Positions 33,745-42,219 of a stretch of DNA of 64,000 nucleotides are shown here, piece by piece. The position numbers and the translations under genes were made by a program. The stretch is taken from positions 1-64,000 of the forward strand of contig NZ_JAMJXC010000017.1 of the NCBI RefSeq assembly GCF_023571765.1, written 5' to 3'. The stretch comes from Xanthobacter aminoxidans (GTDB lineage: Bacteria; Pseudomonadota; Alphaproteobacteria; Rhizobiales; Xanthobacteraceae). The notes below the pieces were generated by a model. It was not told the origin of the DNA, did not search any database, and saw only the letters and a program-made list of their open reading frames with translations. Positions within the stretch are counted from its first letter, which is position 1, and every line of letters begins with the position of its first letter.

Positions 33745-34250
33745 GCCCCTTGTCGCGCCCGCTATCCGGCTTTTCGGGACTCGCCTCCGCGCCGCGGCGC
33801 CTGCTGATCGCCTCCCTCGCGCTCAACCTGTTCTTCGCGGGTGTGGCGCTGGCTGTGGTGATGCGTGCGCCGCACAAGCCCGTCTTCCTGCCCGCCCCCA
33901 ATGTGGAGGACCGCAGTCCGCGGGTGCGCATCGACCGGCTGGCGGCGACCCTCCCCATGGCCGACGCCCGTCTTCTGCTGGCCCGCTTCGCCGCCGCCAA
34001 CGGACGGCTGGTGGACGCCGAGGCGGCCTCCCGCGCGGCGCAGGAGCGCGCCCGCGAGACCTTCCTTGCGAGGCCCTTCGATCCGGCGGCGGCGCGGGCC
34101 GCATTGTCCGGCCTGCGCGACGCCCGCAGGGAAGTCTGGTCCATCGTTCACGACGTCATCATCGACGCGGCCGGGCAGATGTCGCCCGAAGGCAGCGCCC
34201 GCATCGCCGCTTGGGTACCACCCGTGCCGCCCGACGAGCCTGCGCGATAG
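33741..34250 (+). CDS. Periplasmic heavy-metal-sensor-like protein (CnrX/ZraP-type)
   Basis: The 169-residue protein has an N-terminal anchor or signal (LLIASLALNLFFAGVALAVVM) and a helical domain (ARLLLARFAAANGRLVDAEAASRAAQERAR, FDPAAARAALSGLRDARREV) like the CpxP/CnrX/ZraP group. In CnrYXH-type systems this protein senses metal or stress and signals to a membrane anti-sigma factor. The GTG at 33741 overlaps the preceding stop (GTGA). No obvious histidine/cysteine metal cluster is present, so the ligand is unclear. Confidence 0.72.
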   Translation: MSPLSRPLSGFSGLASAPRRLLIASLALNLFFAGVALAVVMRAPHKPVFLPAPNVEDRSPRVRIDRLAATLPMADARLLLARFAAANGRLVDAEAASRAAQERARETFLARPFDPAAARAALSGLRDARREVWSIVHDVIIDAAGQMSPEGSARIAAWVPPVPPDEPAR

Positions 34251-34458
34251 GGCAGACACGGGAGCCGTGCCGGCCCCGGGAGCGCCACGAAGCATTGAGC
34301 CGGCAACGTTTTACGCCTGTCGCCCCGACAGATGGGGACGCGACCAAGCGCCGCTTGGCCTGCGCGTCGCAACAGATTAGATCAACTCCAATCTGCGGCC
34401 CGCTCCCCTGCGCCGTAGCCTGTCCCGCGCCGATCCGTTCCTTCCAGAAGGTATCGCC

Positions 34459-35154
34459 ATGAAGCCTCTGCACCGCGAAAACCACCTGATCGAACGCATC
34501 GGCTGGCTGCGCGCCGCCGTCCTCGGTGCCAATGACGGCATCATCTCGACCGCCAGCCTCATGGTAGGCGTCGCGGCGGCCTCGACCAATTCGTCGGAAA
34601 TCCTCGTCGCGGGCGTGGCGAGCCTTGTCGCCGGCGCCATGTCCATGGCGGCGGGCGAATACGTCTCGGTGAGCTCGCAGGCCGACACCGAGAATGCCGA
34701 CCTGCAGAAGGAGCGGCGCGAGCTCGCCGAAGATCCCGAAAGCGAGCTGGCCGAGCTGACGCAGATCTATGTGCGGCGCGGCGTCGAGCCGGCGCTGGCG
34801 CGGCAGGTGGCCGAGCAGATGACGGCAAAGGATGCCTTCACCGCCCACGCCCGTGACGAACTGGGGCTGGCCGAGCATGTGGTTGCGCGCCCCATCCAGG
34901 CGGCCCTGACATCGGCGGTGACCTTCGCGCTGGGCGCGGCGATCCCGCTCGTCATCTCGCTGGTGGCGCCCACCGCCCAGATCGCGCCGATTGTCTCGGG
35001 TGGATCGCTGGTCTGCCTTGCGGTGCTCGGCGCGCTCGGTGCGCGGGCGGGCGGCGCGGACATCTGGAAGCCGACCATCCGCGTGACCTTCTGGGGCGCC
35101 ATCGCCATGGCCGCGACGGCGGCCATCGGCACGCTGGTGGGTCACGCGGTCTGA
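34459..35154 (+). CDS. VIT1/CCC1-family iron/manganese transporter
   Basis: The 231-residue protein has the family start ERIGWLRAAVLGANDGIISTASL and SLVAGAMSMAAGEYVSVSSQADTE, then a cytoplasmic metal-binding helical segment (ERRELAEDPESELAELTQIY) and three C-terminal helices. The family exports or sequesters divalent iron or manganese. Preceded by GAAGGTATCGCC. It follows the sigma operon at 208 nt, so it could be a target of that sigma factor, but no promoter match was found. Confidence 0.9.
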   Translation: MKPLHRENHLIERIGWLRAAVLGANDGIISTASLMVGVAAASTNSSEILVAGVASLVAGAMSMAAGEYVSVSSQADTENADLQKERRELAEDPESELAELTQIYVRRGVEPALARQVAEQMTAKDAFTAHARDELGLAEHVVARPIQAALTSAVTFALGAAIPLVISLVAPTAQIAPIVSGGSLVCLAVLGALGARAGGADIWKPTIRVTFWGAIAMAATAAIGTLVGHAV

Positions 35155-35237
35155 CCGGACCGACCTCGCACAAGTGCCGCTGCCGGGCCTATTCGCCCGC
35201 CAGCGGCCTGTTCCTGTGATGCCATGCGGCGGGCAGC

Positions 35238-36641
35238 CTACGGGGAGAGCTCCTCCAGAACCCGGCCCTTCGTCTCGATGGCGAAGAACATGGTGACGAG
35301 TGCGCCCACCACGAGGACACCGGCGAAGGTGGCAAACACATACTGGATGCCCGCCGCGCCCATGATGGTGCCGACCACGATGGGGCCGGCCGAGGAGCCG
35401 AGCCGCAGCCACGCGCTGCCGAGGCCGGTCCCGATGGCCCGAAGGCGCGTCGGGTAGAGTTCCGCCGAGTAGAGGTAGAGCGAAAAGGTGATGGTCTGCA
35501 CGATCGCATAGGCGAGGCCAGCGAGGACCAGGACCTCGGTCGGGGAGGTCGCCCCCATCCACGCCAAGGCCAGCAGCGGGATCGGTGCCGCGAGGAAGGC
35601 GAAGGTATACCAGCGCTTGCGGCCGACCTTGTCGATCAGCAGGGCGCAGGCGATGGACGCTACCACGCCGGCCACCGAGGTCAGGAGGCCGTAGAGCAGC
35701 GCCGTTTCCAGCGGCAGGTTGAAGGTCTGCCGGTAGAGGGTGGGCAGCCAGGCGATCATGCCGTTGGCCACGAGGTAGGAGCAGAACCACATGGACCAGA
35801 TGGTGAGCGTGCGCCGGCGATAGATGCCGGAGAACAGCTCCCGGATGCCCGAACGCTCGACCGGCTTCATGGCCACCGGCTTCGGATCGGCCAGCACATG
35901 GCCTTGGGCGGTGGCGCTGTGTTCCAGGTCCGACACGATCCTGTCGGCCTCCGCATAGCGGCCCTTGGCGGCGAGCCAGCGCGGCGATTCCTTCATGAAG
36001 AAGCGCAGCGGGATGAGGATGGCGGCGGGCACGATCCCGACGAGGAACATGGCCTGCCAGCCATAGACCGGCACCAATGCGCGGGCGATGAGGCCGGCCC
36101 CGACGAGGCCGAACAGGAACATCACCTCATAGAGCAGGAAGAAGCGGCCGCGCCCCTTCGAGCCGATATATTCATTGATGTAGGCGCTCGCCACCGGCAC
36201 CTCGCCGCCGGTACCGATGCCCTGGATGAAGCGGAAGGCCATCATGGAGGCCGCGCCCCAGGCGAACAGGCAGGCGATGTCCATGCTGACGAACAGCAGG
36301 ATGGTGAAGAGCAGCACGGAGAGGCGGCCGATGCGCTCGGCCAGCCAGCCGAAGAAGACCGCGCCGATGAGCTGCCCGAGGTAGCCCATGGAAAGGATCA
36401 TGCCCGTCTGTTCGGGCTTGAGACCCCACTCGCGCACCAGCACCGGCATGGCATAGGCGATGGCGATGACGGTGTAGCCATCGAAGAAGGTGGCGGCGCC
36501 GATGATGTTGCGGGTCCAGAACACGCGTCGGGTGATCGGGAGCCGTTCGAGGCGGGCGCTGATGTCGGCTTGGCGCTCGGCATCTCTGCGCAAGTCGGTT
36601 GCCCCGCTAGCACCGAGGTGCCGCGGCGTCTGCATGAGCAT
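35238..36641 (-). CDS. MFS transporter (metabolite:H+ symporter-like)
   Basis: The 467-residue protein has 12 predicted helices with the signature FFGWLAERIGRLSVLLFT between helices 2 and 3, and KESPRWLAAKGR in the central loop. It resembles the sugar/organic acid or aromatic acid symporter groups. The ATG at 36641 follows GGAGGAAACCC, a strong ribosome binding site. It follows the DapA-like gene in the same direction, across 146 bp with two strong hairpins, and is presumably regulated by the LacI protein. The substrate is probably that of the DapA-like enzyme. Confidence 0.88.
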   Translation of the reverse strand: MLMQTPRHLGASGATDLRRDAERQADISARLERLPITRRVFWTRNIIGAATFFDGYTVIAIAYAMPVLVREWGLKPEQTGMILSMGYLGQLIGAVFFGWLAERIGRLSVLLFTILLFVSMDIACLFAWGAASMMAFRFIQGIGTGGEVPVASAYINEYIGSKGRGRFFLLYEVMFLFGLVGAGLIARALVPVYGWQAMFLVGIVPAAILIPLRFFMKESPRWLAAKGRYAEADRIVSDLEHSATAQGHVLADPKPVAMKPVERSGIRELFSGIYRRRTLTIWSMWFCSYLVANGMIAWLPTLYRQTFNLPLETALLYGLLTSVAGVVASIACALLIDKVGRKRWYTFAFLAAPIPLLALAWMGATSPTEVLVLAGLAYAIVQTITFSLYLYSAELYPTRLRAIGTGLGSAWLRLGSSAGPIVVGTIMGAAGIQYVFATFAGVLVVGALVTMFFAIETKGRVLEELSP

Positions 36642-36705
36642 TGGGTTTCCTCCAGGGATGATCTTGGTTTTTCTTTTTGCCGGTGGCCAGAGGCGCCCGG
36701 ATTTG

Positions 36706-36774
36706 GCGCGTCCCGGCCTGGAGCCGGGACGCGCTTGTCACCCGCTAGGGGCGGAGGCGGCATGGGCCGCCTCC
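36706..36774 (-). other. Two intercistronic stem-loops between the DapA-like and MFS genes
   Basis: The first is a perfect 12-bp stem (36706-36717 with 36723-36734, 5-nt loop). The second is an 8-bp stem (36753-36760 with 36767-36774, 6-nt loop). Neither is followed by a T run. Such hairpins often lower downstream expression or protect the upstream mRNA from 3' decay. Confidence 0.5.
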
Positions 36775-36787
36775 GGAAACGTGAGAC

Positions 36788-37720
36788 TCAGGCTGCGAGG
36801 GCGTCGGCGACCACGGTGAGACCGGAGGCCTTCACCGCCGCGCGGATCTCGGCGTCGGCTGCCTCGCCGAGGGGCTTCAGGGGCTCGCGGATGTTCACGT
36901 TGTCGATGAGGCCGCGGGCGCGCAGCGCATGCTTGAGCGCGACGGTGCCCTCCATGTGCGAGCCGCGATGGTAGACGGCGCGGGTCACGGGCAGGAGCTG
37001 CTCGTGATACTTGCGGGCGAGGGTGTATTCCTGCGCCTTGCCGGCCTTGAGGTATTCGATGAGCAGCTCGGGTGCCATGTTGCCGTAGCCGACCAGAAGG
37101 CCGTCCACGTCGAACATGGTGGGCAGCAGCCACTCGTCGTGGCAGGACATGACGGCGAGGTTCGGGAATGCCTTCTTGAGGGCGGGGATTTCATCGTACC
37201 AGCGCTTCATGTCGCGCACGCCGTTCTTGGTGGCGGTCACGCCCGGAATGGCGGCGATCTCGAGCTGGGTATCAAGGTCGTAATTGGCCTTCGTCACGGC
37301 CGGATATTGGAACAGGATGCACTCGAGGCCGGACTGGGCGATGGCCTTGTAGCGGTCCTGCGGGGCACCCTTCTGGTAGCCGAAGCGCAGCCAGCCGTGG
37401 TTCGGGTACACGAGCGCGCCGCTCGCGCCGGCGTCGAACTTCTTCTTCGCCTCGATCTCGGCGACCTTGGTGCCTTCACCGGTGATGCCGGCGATGACGG
37501 GGAGCGGGGTCGCGTCCTTGTAGACGCGGATCAGCTCGATCTGCTCGTCGAAGGTCAGGAAGGTGCCCTCGCCGGCATGGCCGAGGATGACGAGGCTCTT
37601 CACACCGGGAATGGCGGCCAGCCACTTGGCGAGGCGGGCGTTGCCGTCGAAGTCGACGTCGCCGTTGGCCTTGAAGAGGGTGACGGGGGCGGGGTTCAGG
37701 CCCTTCCAGTCGATAGCCAT
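36788..37720 (-). CDS. Dihydrodipicolinate synthase/NAL-family aldolase or dehydratase
   Basis: The 310-residue TIM-barrel protein keeps the Schiff-base lysine (Lys165 in TATKNGVRDM) and the proton-relay tyrosine (Tyr139 in ILFQYP). The substrate-carboxylate loop is GHAGEG (48-53). It is a class I aldolase-type enzyme for 2-keto acids. Its link with an MFS transporter and a LacI regulator points to catabolism of a sugar acid or related compound rather than lysine synthesis. The ATG at 37720 follows AAGGAAGGAAC, a strong ribosome binding site; an upstream in-frame extension is not family-like. The true substrate cannot be read from sequence. Confidence 0.85.
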   Translation of the reverse strand: MAIDWKGLNPAPVTLFKANGDVDFDGNARLAKWLAAIPGVKSLVILGHAGEGTFLTFDEQIELIRVYKDATPLPVIAGITGEGTKVAEIEAKKKFDAGASGALVYPNHGWLRFGYQKGAPQDRYKAIAQSGLECILFQYPAVTKANYDLDTQLEIAAIPGVTATKNGVRDMKRWYDEIPALKKAFPNLAVMSCHDEWLLPTMFDVDGLLVGYGNMAPELLIEYLKAGKAQEYTLARKYHEQLLPVTRAVYHRGSHMEGTVALKHALRARGLIDNVNIREPLKPLGEAADAEIRAAVKASGLTVVADALAA

Positions 37721-37804
37721 GGTTCGAGTTCCTTCCTTGGGATCGTTCAGACCGAAAATCCGGTCCCGCTTCCTCCGACCCGCAGCTTTTGTTGGATCGT
37801 TAGC

Positions 37805-37816
37805 GGGAACGTTCCC
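37805..37816. promoter_or_regulatory. Putative LacI-family operator
   Basis: GGGAACGTTCCC is a perfect 12-bp palindrome with the central CG step typical of LacI/GalR operators. It lies between the divergent DapA-like gene (start 37720) and the LacI-type gene (start 37890). Confidence 0.7.
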
Positions 37817-37889
37817 ATAATTGCCCTTGTGTCCGTCTCCTGTCAATCGCTAACCTGTCGCCTAATGCCGGATCGAAGGACACAAGCCG

Positions 37890-38972
37890 TTGAACGATGA
37901 CGAACCGCACGAGCGGCAGGGACGCGTCACCATCCTTGACGTGGCGGCTGCAGCGGGTGTGTCCAAGTCGACCGTCTCGCGCATCCTCGACGAGCGCCTG
38001 CCGCGCTCGGAGAATGCGACCGCCCGGCGGGTGCGGCAGGTGGCGGAAAGCCTCGGCTATGTCCGCGACGTCTCCGCCGCGAGCCTCAGGCGCGGCCAGA
38101 CCAACACCATCGGCGTCATCGTTCCCCGGCTGACGGACACGGTGATGGCCATGCTCTACGAGGCGCTGGCCCGCGCCTGCACCCGCACCGGCCAGTTCGC
38201 CATCGTCGCCACCACCGACGACGAGCCGCGCGCCGACCGCAAGGCGGCGCAGACGCTGCTCCAGCGGGGCGTCGACGGCCTCGTCCTGTCCACCGCCCGC
38301 GAAGGCGACGATTTCGCCCAGGAACTCGCCGACCGCGGCGTGCCCTATGTGCTCGCGCTGCGCAGCGACGGGCGCAGCCTCGCCTCGGTGGGCGACGACC
38401 GGCTGGGGGGATATCTCGCCACGCGGCACTTGATCGATCTCGGCCACCGCCGCATCGGTCTCATCGCCGGCCCGGCCTATGCGTCCAGCAGCCGGGGACG
38501 CGTGGAGGGATACAGGCAGGCGCTCGCGGAGGCCCGCATCCCCGATGATCCGGCGCTCGTGGTCGAATCCACCTTCGGCATCGATTCGGGGGCGGATGCG
38601 GCCGAGCGGCTGATGAGCGCGGCCGAGCCGCCCACGGCGCTCTTCGCGGTCAACGACAACACCGCCATCGGCGCCCTCTCGACGCTCGCCCGGCTCGGTC
38701 TCTCGGTGCCCGGCGACGTCTCGGTCGTGGGCTACAACGATATTCCCATCGTCAGCCGCCTGCCCACGCCGCTCACCTCCGTGCGCGTGCCGTTCGACCA
38801 GATCGCCGCCGATGCGCTGGACCTGCTGATGCGAGGCCCCGTGACGCGCGCCGATCGCCTGCGCATCGCCGCCCCCACCCTGATCCCCCGCCAATCGACG
38901 GCCACCCCGGCCCAGACTCGCTCCGGCACTTCCGGCCGCCGCGGTCCGGAAAGCCGACCATCGGCGCGGTAG
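37890..38972 (+). CDS. LacI-family transcriptional regulator
   Basis: The 360-residue protein has an N-terminal helix-turn-helix and hinge (VTILDVAAAAGVSKSTVSRIL, then SENATARRVRQVAESLGYV), followed by a periplasmic-binding-protein-like effector domain (TIGVIVPRLTDTVMAMLYEAL to VVGYNDIPIVSRLPTPLTSV). It should repress the divergent catabolic genes until an inducer binds. The start is a TTG at 37890 with AAGGA nine nt upstream; no ATG or GTG fits before the helix-turn-helix. The C-terminal ~35 residues are a proline/arginine-rich extension. Confidence 0.92.
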   Translation: MNDDEPHERQGRVTILDVAAAAGVSKSTVSRILDERLPRSENATARRVRQVAESLGYVRDVSAASLRRGQTNTIGVIVPRLTDTVMAMLYEALARACTRTGQFAIVATTDDEPRADRKAAQTLLQRGVDGLVLSTAREGDDFAQELADRGVPYVLALRSDGRSLASVGDDRLGGYLATRHLIDLGHRRIGLIAGPAYASSSRGRVEGYRQALAEARIPDDPALVVESTFGIDSGADAAERLMSAAEPPTALFAVNDNTAIGALSTLARLGLSVPGDVSVVGYNDIPIVSRLPTPLTSVRVPFDQIAADALDLLMRGPVTRADRLRIAAPTLIPRQSTATPAQTRSGTSGRRGPESRPSAR

Positions 38973-39101
38973 CGCGCCGGTCCCGACCTGATGCGGGGCG
39001 GCCCCGGGATGTGCCTCCGCGAAGCCAGGGGATGCGACGGCCAATTCCTCTTGCCGCTGCGGCACATATCGCGGGCGCGAATTCCCCGGCATCATCGCGG
39101 C

Positions 39102-39620
39102 ATGGCCGATTCCTCCGTTCCACCCCGTCCGCCCCGCCCGCGCAACCCGTTGCGGGTCGCCCTGCGCTTTGCTTTCCGGGTGGTGGTCGGGATCGTCATC
39201 CTGCTCGACGAGCTGGTCCGTCCGCTCTATCGGCCGCTGCTGGACTGGCTCGCCGCGCTGAAGCTGGTGCAGCGGTTCGAGGCGTGGGTTGGCGGCCTGC
39301 CGGCCTATGCCGTGCTGGTGCTCATCGCCGTGCCCTACGGCGTGGTGGAGCCGGTGAAGTTCCTGGCGCTCATCCATATCGCCAATGGCCATGTCCGCAC
39401 CGGCACGTTCCTGTTCCTGCTGGCGCATCTGGTGAGTTTCGTCCTCATCGAGCGCATCTTCACCGCCGGCAAGGCCCAGCTGATGACGGTCCGGTGGATG
39501 GCCTATGTCATCGAGACGGCGGCTTCCGTGCATCGCTCGGTGTCGGAATGGTTGAGGCTCGCCGAGCTGAAGCGGCGGGTGCGGGCGCTGTGGCGCTGGG
39601 CGCGGCTGCGCTTGCGCTAG
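39102..39620 (+). CDS. Small membrane protein of unknown function
   Basis: The 172-residue protein starts MADSSVPPRPPRPRNP with a proline/arginine head. It then has two or three hydrophobic helices (RVVVGIVILLDELVRPLY, AYAVLVLIAVPYGVVEPVKF, TFLFLLAHLVSFVLIERIF). The C-terminus is basic and tryptophan-rich. I do not recognise it. The open frame extends to 38991 without a ribosome binding site. It precedes the DUF4202 gene by 54 nt in the same direction and may be co-transcribed with it. Confidence 0.75.
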   Translation: MADSSVPPRPPRPRNPLRVALRFAFRVVVGIVILLDELVRPLYRPLLDWLAALKLVQRFEAWVGGLPAYAVLVLIAVPYGVVEPVKFLALIHIANGHVRTGTFLFLLAHLVSFVLIERIFTAGKAQLMTVRWMAYVIETAASVHRSVSEWLRLAELKRRVRALWRWARLRLR

Positions 39621-39674
39621 ACACGGGCGCATCCGCGGCCATGATGGCCGCCAGATGTATTCACAGGAGACGCG

Positions 39675-40301
39675 ATGACGAGCGACGCGATTCCCGCCGC
39701 CATGCTGGAGGAGGCTTACGCCGCCATCGACGCGGCCAACGCCGCCGATCCCGCACAGGTGGAGGTGGACGGCCGGAGCGTGCCGGCGGCGGTGCTCTAC
39801 GGGCAACGGATGACGCAGGTGCTCGCCCGTTTCAGGCCCGATGCTTCCGACGCGCTCAAGATCGCCGCGCGCGGCCAGCACATCGAGCGCTTCACCATCC
39901 CGCGCGAGACCTATCCGGCGGGCAAGGCGGGCTATTTCCGCTGGCGCACGGAGCTGAAAAACGTCCACGAGCGGCGCATCTCCGAGATCCTGCGCGGCCT
40001 CGGCCTCGCGCCGGACTTCGCCGAGCGCGTGGGCAAGATCGTCCGCAAGGACCGGCTGAAGCAGGATGCCGATATGCAGGTGCTGGAGGATGTGGCGGTG
40101 CTCGTCTTCCTCACCCACGAGCTGGACGCTTTCCTCGTGAAGCACCGCCCGGAGCCGGCGAAGGTGGCCGGCATCCTCGCCAAGACCTGGGGCAAGATGT
40201 CCGAGGAGGGCCACGCCGCCGCCCTCGCTCTGAACCTGCCGCAGGAGGTGGTGGACCTGCTCCATCAAGGCCTCGCCGCGCGGGCGAATGCGGAAGACTG
40301 A
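39675..40301 (+). CDS. DUF4202-family protein
   Basis: The 208-residue helical protein matches DUF4202 by pattern: ARGQHIERFTIPRETYPAGKAGYFRWRTELKNVH, then DFAERVGKIVRKDRLKQDADMQVLEDVAVLVFL. Conserved histidines, arginines and aspartates suggest an HD-like or nucleotidyl-binding fold, but the function is unknown. In other bacteria these genes often sit near sulfur-assimilation or tRNA genes; none is adjacent here. The ATG at 39675 follows CAGGAGACG, a strong ribosome binding site. Confidence 0.85.
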   Translation: MTSDAIPAAMLEEAYAAIDAANAADPAQVEVDGRSVPAAVLYGQRMTQVLARFRPDASDALKIAARGQHIERFTIPRETYPAGKAGYFRWRTELKNVHERRISEILRGLGLAPDFAERVGKIVRKDRLKQDADMQVLEDVAVLVFLTHELDAFLVKHRPEPAKVAGILAKTWGKMSEEGHAAALALNLPQEVVDLLHQGLAARANAED

Positions 40302-40380
40302 ATGTCCGTCCCCGCCTAGGCTCTTCGGCAACCGGCGCCCCGCCTGAGCGCCTTCATCGCAGTGTGGGCGGCGGGCGCGT

Positions 40381-42219
40381 GTGGTATCTCCCTCTGCCTC
40401 GGCGGGGCTGCCGCCCGGCCACCAACGAGGGGGAGGGGACGCAATCGCCACGGATCGCAAGCGCCTCTCCGCCTTCCTGTCGGGCTTTCGCGGCACGGCG
40501 CGGGCGGACCTCGGCCGATCCCTCGCGGCATCGGCGACAACCGGCCTCCTGGTCATTGCGCAGGCCTTTCTCGTCGCCCGCATCATCGATGCCGTGCTGT
40601 TCCGCCATGAGGCGCTCTCCGCGCACGCTTTCGAGCTTGCCGCCCTTGTCGGCGCCATCCTGCTGCGCTTCGGCGCCGTATGGGCAAGCGAGCATTTCGG
40701 CTTCGCCGCCGCCGCGAAGGTGATGCGCGCCTTGCGCGCCCGGCTCCTCGACCGGGTTGAGGCCATCGGCCCCGTGGGCCTTGCCGAAGCCCGCACGGGC
40801 GAACTGGTGGCGGCGCTGGCGGAGGGCGTGCGGGCGGTCGAGCCTTATTATTCGCGCTACATTCCGGCTTCCGTGCTGGTGGTGATGCTGCCGGTGGCGG
40901 TGCTGGTGGCGGTGTTCCCGTTCGACTGGGTGTCCGGCCTCATCCTCTTGGCAACCGCGCCCTTCATCCCGGTCTTCATGATCCTCATCGGCAAGGGCAC
41001 GGAGGCGCTGAACCAGAAGCAGTGGCGCCGGCTCGCCCGCATGTCCGGGCACCTGCTCGATGCGGTGCAGGGGCTTGCGACGCTGAAGGCGTTCAATGCG
41101 GCCGGCCGCATGGTCGCAGAGGTGGCCGCCGTCGCCGATGATTACCGGCGCGACACCATGGGCGTGCTGCGCGTCGCCTTCCTCTCCTCGGCGGTGCTGG
41201 AATTCTTCGCGACTGTCTCCATCGCCCTCATCGCCATCTTCATCGGCTTCCGGCTGCTGTGGGGCGAGATGGCCTTCTTCCCCGGCCTGTTCGTGCTGCT
41301 GCTGGCGCCGGAATTCTATGCGCCGTTGCGCGCCATGGGCACGGCCTACCACGCCCGCATGGAGGCCATCGGTGCCGCCGAGCGCCTCGTGGCGCTGGAG
41401 GAGATGCCGGCCCTCTCCGAGAGCGGTGGCGAGACGCCGCTGCCCGCCCCCGACGCCATCTCCATCCGCTTCGAGGACGTGTGCCTTGCCTTCCCGGACG
41501 GGCGCGTCGCGCTGGATGGCGTGAGCTTCACCATTGGTGCGGGGGAAACGGTGGCGCTGGTCGGGCCGTCCGGCGCCGGCAAGTCCTCCATCCTCAGTCT
41601 CGCGCTCGGCTTCGTGCGCCCCACCTCCGGCCGGGTGCTGGTGAATGGGGTGCCGCTGGCGGAGCTGGACCTTGCCGACGTGCGGCGCCGCATCGCCTAC
41701 GTGCCCCAGCGCCCGCGCCTGTTCGCCGGCACCCTCGCCGCCAACATCGCCCCCGGAGAGGCGGCGCCGGACCCCGCCCGGCTGGTCCGCGCGGTGGCCG
41801 ATGCCGGCCTTTCCGACATGGTGGCGGGCCTGTCCGGCGGCGTCGCGGCGGATGTGGGTGAAGGCGGCGCCGGCCTCTCCGGTGGTCAGGCCCATCGCCT
41901 CGCGGTGGCCCGTGCCTTCTACCGTGCCGCCCCGCTGGTGGTGCTCGACGAGCCCACCGCCCATCTCGACCGGGAGAGCGAGGCCGAGGTGCAGGCCGCC
42001 CTCTCCCGTCTCCTCACCGGCCGCACCGGCCTCGTGGCCGCCCACCGCATGGCGAGCGTCGCCGGTGCTGACCGCATCATCGTGCTCGCGCGCGGGCGGA
42101 TCGTCGCCGAGGGCACGCCCGCAGACCTCCTGCGCCATGGGAGGCTTGATGGCGGGCTCGATGGCGACCTGGTGCCCGATCTGGCCCCGGCTCCCGGAAG
42201 CGCGGAGTCGGTGCGATGA
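40381..42219 (+). CDS. cydD: CydD, thiol reductant ABC exporter subunit
   Basis: The 612-residue half-transporter has six N-terminal helices and a C-terminal ATPase with Walker A GPSGAGKSSILSL, signature LSGGQAHRLAVARA and Walker B VVLDEPTAHLD. With CydC it exports cysteine/glutathione to the periplasm, needed for assembly of cytochrome bd and c-type cytochromes. No ATG, GTG or TTG is properly placed. The GTG at 40381 has no ribosome binding site, while a strong purine run (40427-40439) precedes an in-frame ATC at 40444. The N-terminus is therefore uncertain by about 21 residues. Its stop overlaps cydC (ATGA). Confidence 0.92.
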   Translation: MVSPSASAGLPPGHQRGGGDAIATDRKRLSAFLSGFRGTARADLGRSLAASATTGLLVIAQAFLVARIIDAVLFRHEALSAHAFELAALVGAILLRFGAVWASEHFGFAAAAKVMRALRARLLDRVEAIGPVGLAEARTGELVAALAEGVRAVEPYYSRYIPASVLVVMLPVAVLVAVFPFDWVSGLILLATAPFIPVFMILIGKGTEALNQKQWRRLARMSGHLLDAVQGLATLKAFNAAGRMVAEVAAVADDYRRDTMGVLRVAFLSSAVLEFFATVSIALIAIFIGFRLLWGEMAFFPGLFVLLLAPEFYAPLRAMGTAYHARMEAIGAAERLVALEEMPALSESGGETPLPAPDAISIRFEDVCLAFPDGRVALDGVSFTIGAGETVALVGPSGAGKSSILSLALGFVRPTSGRVLVNGVPLAELDLADVRRRIAYVPQRPRLFAGTLAANIAPGEAAPDPARLVRAVADAGLSDMVAGLSGGVAADVGEGGAGLSGGQAHRLAVARAFYRAAPLVVLDEPTAHLDRESEAEVQAALSRLLTGRTGLVAAHRMASVAGADRIIVLARGRIVAEGTPADLLRHGRLDGGLDGDLVPDLAPAPGSAESVR

